DNA of 10,163 nucleotides from DASXMX01 sp036794395 (GTDB lineage Bacteria; Planctomycetota; Phycisphaerae; Tepidisphaerales; Tepidisphaeraceae). This document shows, piece by piece, positions 6,440-10,163 of the stretch; within the stretch, counting starts at the first letter, position 1, and every line of letters begins with the position of its first letter. The DNA lies in the NCBI GenBank assembly GCA_036794395.1, contig DAIRGS010000256.1, positions 1 to 10,163 of the forward strand, in the 5' to 3' direction. Under the pieces are notes generated by a model that saw only the letters and a program-made list of their open reading frames with translations, had not been told where the DNA came from and did not search any database. The translations under genes were made by a program, and so were the position numbers.

Positions 6440-6453
6440 CGGTCTCGAGACCG
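6440..6453. promoter_or_regulatory. 14-bp perfect palindrome, candidate operator
   Basis: CGGTCTCGAGACCG is perfectly self-complementary and lies 18 bases upstream of the HEAT/TPR start, in the spacer shared with the divergent TPR gene. A gapless palindrome suits a dimeric DNA-binding protein better than an RNA hairpin. No regulator gene is adjacent, so the binding protein is unknown. Confidence 0.45.
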
Positions 6454-6542
6454 ACGACGCTTTCCAAGACTCCGTCCCTACCTGCCTTATCGACGTGTGG
6501 GGGAAGTTACCGCATTTTAGTCTCGCGCAAAAGACACGACTC

Positions 6543-6570
6543 TTGCCAAGTCATTAGCGCTGGCTAAAGT
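6543..6570 (+). promoter_or_regulatory. Candidate sigma70-type promoter for the TPR gene
   Basis: TTGCCA (6543-6548, five of six matches to TTGACA) and TAAAGT (6565-6570, four of six to TATAAT) are separated by 16 bases. Transcription from about 6577 would give a leader of roughly 48 bases before the ATG at 6625. Planctomycete promoters are poorly characterised, so this is tentative. Confidence 0.4.
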
Positions 6571-6624
6571 ATCTGTCAGAGGTTGTGCGGAGACTGGTCA
6601 CTTCTTTCGCAACGACGGATCGCG

Positions 6625-7965
6625 ATGAGCGACTGGAACGATGCCGAGCGTCGTGTTGAAAAAGCCCAGGAGCTGTTTGAACAGCGCCGATGGGTGGAAG
6701 CTCTGGAAGAGCTACGCGCCGCAATCTCAATCAATCCTTACAATGGTGGCTGGTTCTTCAATATCGGGCTGACGCTCGACGAGATGGGCCGGTACGACGA
6801 GGCGATCGAAGCTTATCATCAGGCGCTCGAGATAGATGGCCACGATCTTCAGGCGCTCAATCATCTTGGCATCGATCTGCATCGGGTGGGGAACTTCGAT
6901 GAAGCCCTGAAAAAATTCGAACTCATCGAGCAGATCGATCCATCCTTTGAGCCGAGCTATTGCCAGCGGATTTTGACATATGGCGAGCTTGGCATGCATG
7001 ACCGGGCGGAGGAGATGTTCTACCTGGCTCGGCTGTACAAGGAACACTGCCCGCACTGCTATTACAACATGGGGTGCAGCCTTTCGGATCGGGGGCTGTA
7101 TGACAAGGCCATTTATTGCTGGCAAAAGACGCTGGATCTGGATGAGGGGCACCCGGAAGTGCAGGTTCGGATCGCCGAGGCTTTCTGGGGGAAGGGGGAG
7201 CTGGAATCGGCCCGGCAGCATTATTTGATCGGGCTGCGGCAGGATCCGGGGAATACGGGCACGCTGCTGGATCTTGGGGAATTGCTGGCGGAGATGGGGC
7301 GGGACGAGGAGGCGGGGGAGAAGTTTCGCCGGGCGATTGAGTTGGCGCCTGAGGAACCGGCAGGGTATTTCTGTCACGGACGATGGCTGATTCGTCATGG
7401 GAACGATCAGGACGCAATCGATGCGTTTTCGAAGGTGCTTCAGTTGGACCCGACGTGCATGGGGGCACATCTGCGGCTGGGTGAGCTGTATTATCGTCGC
7501 AGGGAGTTGCCGGCGGCGCGAAAGCACCTTCGGGCGGAATTGCTGCTTCGGTCGCAGGATCCGCAGGTGTTGATCGATCTGGCGAACCTGCTGCTGGATA
7601 CGGGGCAAAATCGGGCGGCGGTCGCTTGCCTCAAACGGCTGGTGCAGATCGAGCCTAAAAATGTACGGGGTTGGCAGAACCTGGCGGTGGCTCAGTTTCT
7701 TATCGGGCGGTATGACGAGGGGATTGCATCGTGCCATGAGGTTTTGCGATTGAGCCCGAAGAATGCCACGGCGGCATTCAACCTGGCGTTGGCCTACGAA
7801 CATCTGCGGCGATACGAAGAGGCGCTGACGTGGGTGAAGGCGGGGCTTAAATCGGATCCGCGCGATCCGGCGCTGCAACGGCTTGAGCTGCGGGTGCGGG
7901 TTTTGAAGTGGCGATCGAAGGCATTTAGCATTGTGCGATCGGTGATCCCGATCAGGCGCGCTTAG
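6625..7965 (+). CDS. TPR-repeat protein (about 12 repeats)
   Basis: This 446-residue protein is almost wholly tetratricopeptide repeats, with about 12 units of 33-35 residues from residue 8 to 418. Clear units include NIGLTLDEMGRYDEAIEAY, YNMGCSLSDRGLYDKAIYCW and LALAYEHLRRYEEALTW. No signal peptide, membrane segment or catalytic domain is seen, so it is inferred to be a cytoplasmic superhelical scaffold; the partner is unknown. A basic tail follows the last repeat (KWRSKAF..IRRA). The ATG at 6625 follows a GGA by 5 bases and gives MSDWNDAERR; a TTG at 6583 would add 14 residues with little repeat character and lies just past the predicted promoter. A CPHC motif (142-145) at the junction of two repeats resembles a thiol-redox site but is probably incidental. 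It is divergent from the HEAT/TPR gene and convergent with the phosphatase gene. Confidence 0.92.
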   Translation: MSDWNDAERRVEKAQELFEQRRWVEALEELRAAISINPYNGGWFFNIGLTLDEMGRYDEAIEAYHQALEIDGHDLQALNHLGIDLHRVGNFDEALKKFELIEQIDPSFEPSYCQRILTYGELGMHDRAEEMFYLARLYKEHCPHCYYNMGCSLSDRGLYDKAIYCWQKTLDLDEGHPEVQVRIAEAFWGKGELESARQHYLIGLRQDPGNTGTLLDLGELLAEMGRDEEAGEKFRRAIELAPEEPAGYFCHGRWLIRHGNDQDAIDAFSKVLQLDPTCMGAHLRLGELYYRRRELPAARKHLRAELLLRSQDPQVLIDLANLLLDTGQNRAAVACLKRLVQIEPKNVRGWQNLAVAQFLIGRYDEGIASCHEVLRLSPKNATAAFNLALAYEHLRRYEEALTWVKAGLKSDPRDPALQRLELRVRVLKWRSKAFSIVRSVIPIRRA

Positions 7966-7986
7966 GGGAGCGGCGCGGATTATTAA

Positions 7987-8010
7987 CACGAAGGCACGAA
8001 GGCACGAAGA
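7987..8010. repeat. Octamer tandem repeat, three copies
   Basis: CACGAAGG, CACGAAGG and CACGAAGA run head to tail in the 162-base spacer between the convergent TPR and phosphatase genes. Arrays of this kind (CACGAAG units) are, from general knowledge, scattered between genes in several phyla including planctomycetes, with no settled function. The rest of this spacer holds no supported gene; a coding-like minus-strand stretch at 8049-8147 lacks a start. Confidence 0.75.
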
Positions 8011-8127
8011 ATACAAGATTGTAAATTGCGTGGTGGATCGGCCATATCTTACCAGTTGCGCTTCTCGCACAAATCGAAGTGGATGCGCGATTTGGTCGTG
8101 TCTTCGATTACTTCTGAAATCTTGGGG

Positions 8128-9834
8128 CTACACGATGCGGGCGACGATCATGGTGACGTCATCGGTGCGTTTGGCCATGCCGACGAATCTTCTCAGGTGC
8201 CAGAGGATATTTTGGGAGATTGACTCGGCGGAAGGCCCGCCTTGTTGGAGGGCTTCGATGACTCGGGGGCGGTCGAAGCGTTGGTGGTCGAAGTTCATGG
8301 CGTCGGTCAGGCCGTCGGTGTAGATGAGCAGGACGTCGCCTTGCTGGAGATCGACGATGAATTGTTTGTAGTTTTCTTCTTCGTTGACGCCCAGAACCAG
8401 GTTGTCGCCGGCGATTTCGGTGACTTTGCCGTCGCGTAGCAGGAGGGGCGGGACGTGGCCGGCGTTGCAGTAGGTGAACCTGCGGGTGCGGGCGTTGAGG
8501 ACACCGTAGAAGAGGGTGACGAATTCGCCGAGCTTCGTATCGCGGCAGAGCATGAGGTTGATGCGCCGGACGACTTCGTCGAGGTTGTAGACGTTATCGA
8601 CCTGGGCGCGGAGAAAGGCTCGGACGGAAGCCATAATGAGGCTGGCGGGGACGCCCTTGCCGCTGACATCGGCGACGGTGAGGCCGAGGTTGTCGTCGGG
8701 GAGGGGGATAAAATCGAAGAAATCTCCGCCGAGCTCGTAGCAGGGGAGGTAGACGCTGGCGAGCTCCACGCCCGGAACGACGGGCGGTTGATGGGGGACC
8801 ATTCGTTGCTGGACGTCGGCGGCCATCTGGACTTGTTTTTCAAGGGCGGCAGCTTCGATGGTTTCGTTGAGGAGCCGGGCGTTTTCGATCGCGGCGGCGG
8901 CCTGGGCAGCGACCGCTTTGAGCAACTCGATTTTGAGCTGGCTGAAGGCGGCCTGCTGCCCGGTATAGACGCGAAGCACGCCGATGGGTTTGCCCTTGTA
9001 GCGCATTCCCACGGAAAGCATCGAGGCGATTCCTTCGCGGATCGATTCCTGGGGATATTGCACGCGCGGATCGGTGCCCATGTTTTCGACGTACTCGAAG
9101 CCCTCGGCGGAGAGGGCGATTCGATCGATCTCGGCCTTGGGGAGGTGGATGGGGCCCTTATTTAGATATTCAGCCGAGAGGTTGTAGACGGCTTTGATAT
9201 TCAGCTCTTCGCGCTCGGCATCGTAGAGGCGGAGGGAGGCGGCCTTGGTTTCCATAACCTCGGCGACGACCTGGACGGTGCGTTGGAGCACCTGTTGGAG
9301 GTCGCGGGCATCGGCGAGCATCATGGCGACGCCATACACGGCGGTGAGCTCGTTGATGCGCTGCCGGAGCTGGAATTCCTGGTAGCAGAGACGCGCTATC
9401 GCATTAGCGAGAAGGAACAGAAACTGAATCGCGGCGCCGCGGCTATTCTTGGATTTGGCGAGTTGGGTGAGAAGAGAGCGAATCTGCTTATGGTCCAGGC
9501 CATACTTGGTGCTGAGGGCGGCAAGCTTTTCGTCGTCAACGCTGGTGGACGCGGTACGGCCGGACATGCGGATTGTCCCGAGTCGCTGGTTGTTTACGAT
9601 AATTGGGGCGACATATTCCGCGCCTTCACGCTGCGTGGGTGTGCCATCCTCGGCCAGGGCCTTCTGACGGCGCAGGAACTCCTTTGTGGGGGTCGGCTGT
9701 GTCAAGACTTTGCCATCTGCATCCGTAATTGTGGCTTTTACGTCTGCCACAGCCGCAAAGCTGTCCTGGATCTCCTGGAGCGTGGGAACGTCCATGAAAT
9801 CGGTGAGCGTTAGATTATCCGCGCTAGAACCCAT
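8128..9834 (-). CDS. PocR-like/GAF/SpoIIE-type PP2C serine phosphatase
   Basis: This 568-residue cytoplasmic protein has three parts. Residues 9-92 resemble a PocR sensory domain (LTDFMDVPTLQEIQDSF, ITDADGK, VAPIIVNNQRLGTI) but in a compact form without the usual cysteines. Residues 165-320 are a GAF domain (LQQVLQRTVQVVAEVM to AAAAIENARLL), followed by a linker helix. Residues 335-568 are a PP2C-type SpoIIE/RsbU phosphatase with metal-binding aspartates D371 (ELGGDFFDF), D389 (DVSGKG), D507 (YTDG) and D558-D559 (DDVT). It should remove phosphate from Ser/Thr, classically on an anti-sigma antagonist, when a ligand is sensed; no such partner is nearby. I chose the ATG at 9834, with a distant AAGG 11 bases upstream. 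The frame stays open to 9954, but the extra 40 codons read through heptamer repeats and do not look like protein. Confidence 0.93.
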   Translation of the reverse strand: MGSSADNLTLTDFMDVPTLQEIQDSFAAVADVKATITDADGKVLTQPTPTKEFLRRQKALAEDGTPTQREGAEYVAPIIVNNQRLGTIRMSGRTASTSVDDEKLAALSTKYGLDHKQIRSLLTQLAKSKNSRGAAIQFLFLLANAIARLCYQEFQLRQRINELTAVYGVAMMLADARDLQQVLQRTVQVVAEVMETKAASLRLYDAEREELNIKAVYNLSAEYLNKGPIHLPKAEIDRIALSAEGFEYVENMGTDPRVQYPQESIREGIASMLSVGMRYKGKPIGVLRVYTGQQAAFSQLKIELLKAVAAQAAAAIENARLLNETIEAAALEKQVQMAADVQQRMVPHQPPVVPGVELASVYLPCYELGGDFFDFIPLPDDNLGLTVADVSGKGVPASLIMASVRAFLRAQVDNVYNLDEVVRRINLMLCRDTKLGEFVTLFYGVLNARTRRFTYCNAGHVPPLLLRDGKVTEIAGDNLVLGVNEEENYKQFIVDLQQGDVLLIYTDGLTDAMNFDHQRFDRPRVIEALQQGGPSAESISQNILWHLRRFVGMAKRTDDVTMIVARIV

Positions 9835-9893
9835 GCCGTGGTCAACCTTAGGGAGGATTGGGGAAAATGCAAAGGAGTGGGACGGGGGGGATG

Positions 9894-9924
9894 AATGGAC
9901 AATTGATAATTGACAATGGACAAC
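9894..9924. repeat. Heptamer tandem repeat, about 4.4 copies
   Basis: AATGGAC, AATTGAT, AATTGAC, AATGGAC and a partial AAC lie head to tail with a strict 7-base period, 60 bases upstream of the phosphatase start. They resemble the heptanucleotide short tandem repeats (STRR) described in filamentous cyanobacteria. The AT-rich tract may overlap the phosphatase promoter, but no clear -35/-10 pair was found. Confidence 0.7.
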
Positions 9925-9952
9925 GAAGAGGGGGAAGCCCAAAGACTGAAAC

Positions 9953-9993
9953 ACGTAAAGACGTAAAAACGTGACCAGATGTGTTACGTCTTT
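9953..9993. repeat. Octamer tandem repeat combined with a 10-bp inverted repeat
   Basis: ACGTAAAG (9953-9960), ACGTAAAA (9961-9968) and ACGT (9969-9972) repeat with an 8-base period. AAAGACGTAA (9957-9966) is matched by its exact reverse complement TTACGTCTTT (9984-9993) across a 17-base loop. It lies 38 bases past the stop of the minus-strand DUF1501 gene, so a hairpin could mark that transcript's end, though no U-tract follows. Confidence 0.65.
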
Positions 9994-10030
9994 GCTTTGG
10001 GGCGGGGGGAGCCTTAAGAATTAACGGTGG

Positions 10031-10163
10031 TCACGCAAGGAGGGGTTTGACGACGTTGCCCAGGACGTCTGTGAGGCGGAAGTCGCGGCCCTGGAAGCGG
10101 TAGGTGAGGCGGGTGTGGTCGAAGCCCAGGAGGTGGAGGATGGTTGCTTGGAGGTCGTGGACG
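10031..10163 (-). CDS. DUF1501 family protein, C-terminal 43 residues (5' end outside window)
   Basis: The minus strand reads VHDLQATILHLLGFDHTRLT, then a YRFQGRDFRLTDV segment, ending VVKPLLA and a TGA stop. This is the characteristic C-terminus of DUF1501 proteins, large and usually exported members related to the sulfatase/alkaline-phosphatase fold that are abundant in planctomycetes and commonly paired with a DUF1549/DUF1553 cytochrome-like gene (family knowledge; the partner would be outside this window). Function is unknown. It is co-directional with the phosphatase gene, 196 bases upstream of that gene's start, and separated from it by the tandem repeats. Confidence 0.9.
   Translation of the reverse strand, partial: VHDLQATILHLLGFDHTRLTYRFQGRDFRLTDVLGNVVKPLLA

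Noticed and set aside
6727..8070. 447-codon open frame on the minus strand across the TPR gene
   Set aside because: It is antisense to a clear 12-repeat TPR protein and its product is rich in Arg, Pro, Gln and Leu with no family pattern; it arises from codon bias in the real gene.
8455..9165. 236-codon plus-strand open frame opposite the phosphatase, and a similar 176-codon one at 9283-9813
   Set aside because: Both are antisense to conserved PP2C, GAF and PocR-like sequence, and their Gly/Asp/Glu/Val-rich products look like reverse-strand artefacts.
9910..9915. Perfect TTGACA on the plus strand as a -35 element
   Set aside because: It falls within the heptamer repeat, has no -10 at proper spacing and no plus-strand gene follows.
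9835..9954. Upstream 40-codon extension of the phosphatase (beginning MFQSLGFPLF)
   Set aside because: It translates the heptamer tandem repeat into a VVHCQLSIVH-like string, has no domain character, and the ATG at 9834 directly precedes the PocR-like domain.

Overview
The window looks like chromosomal DNA from a Planctomycetota bacterium. The strongest clue is at the right edge, where the C-terminus of a DUF1501 protein is encoded, a family greatly expanded in planctomycetes. HEAT and TPR repeat proteins with a signal peptide or lipobox, a GC-rich composition, and intergenic spacers carrying short tandem repeats fit the same assignment. A class-level call (for example Phycisphaerae) is only a guess. 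No rRNA, tRNA, CRISPR array, transposase or phage gene was seen.

Layout, left to right. A hairpin-forming intergenic repeat and a weak hairpin lie downstream of a stand-alone response-regulator receiver protein on the minus strand (113-508). Divergent from it is a compact plus-strand cluster: glutamate racemase murI (680-1573), a HEAT-repeat lipoprotein (1599-2417), a zinc-dependent medium-chain dehydrogenase (2424-3383) and a QueC-like protein whose nucleotide-binding motif is degenerate (3422-4105). Spacings of 25, 6 and 38 bases suggest one operon. Two back-to-back hairpins separate this cluster from a convergent, exported 736-residue HEAT/TPR protein on the minus strand (4211-6421).

A divergent spacer of about 200 bases, with a 14-bp palindrome and a plausible sigma70-type promoter, leads to a 446-residue protein made almost wholly of TPR repeats (6625-7965). 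Convergent with that gene is a PocR-like/GAF/SpoIIE-type PP2C phosphatase on the minus strand (8128-9834). Its 5' and 3' flanks carry short tandem repeats of 7- and 8-base period. The window closes inside the DUF1501 gene (10031-10163, minus, 5' end outside).

How the genes fit together. murI supplies D-glutamate for peptidoglycan. The receiver and the PP2C phosphatase are signalling outputs without an obvious cognate partner here. The HEAT and TPR proteins are likely protein-interaction scaffolds. The most unusual gene is the QueC-like one: it keeps the C-terminal zinc-binding cysteines and overall length of 7-cyano-7-deazaguanine synthase but has lost the SGGxDS ATP-binding motif and other active-site motifs, and no other queuosine-pathway gene is visible beside it. 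No complete defence or mobile system was found.
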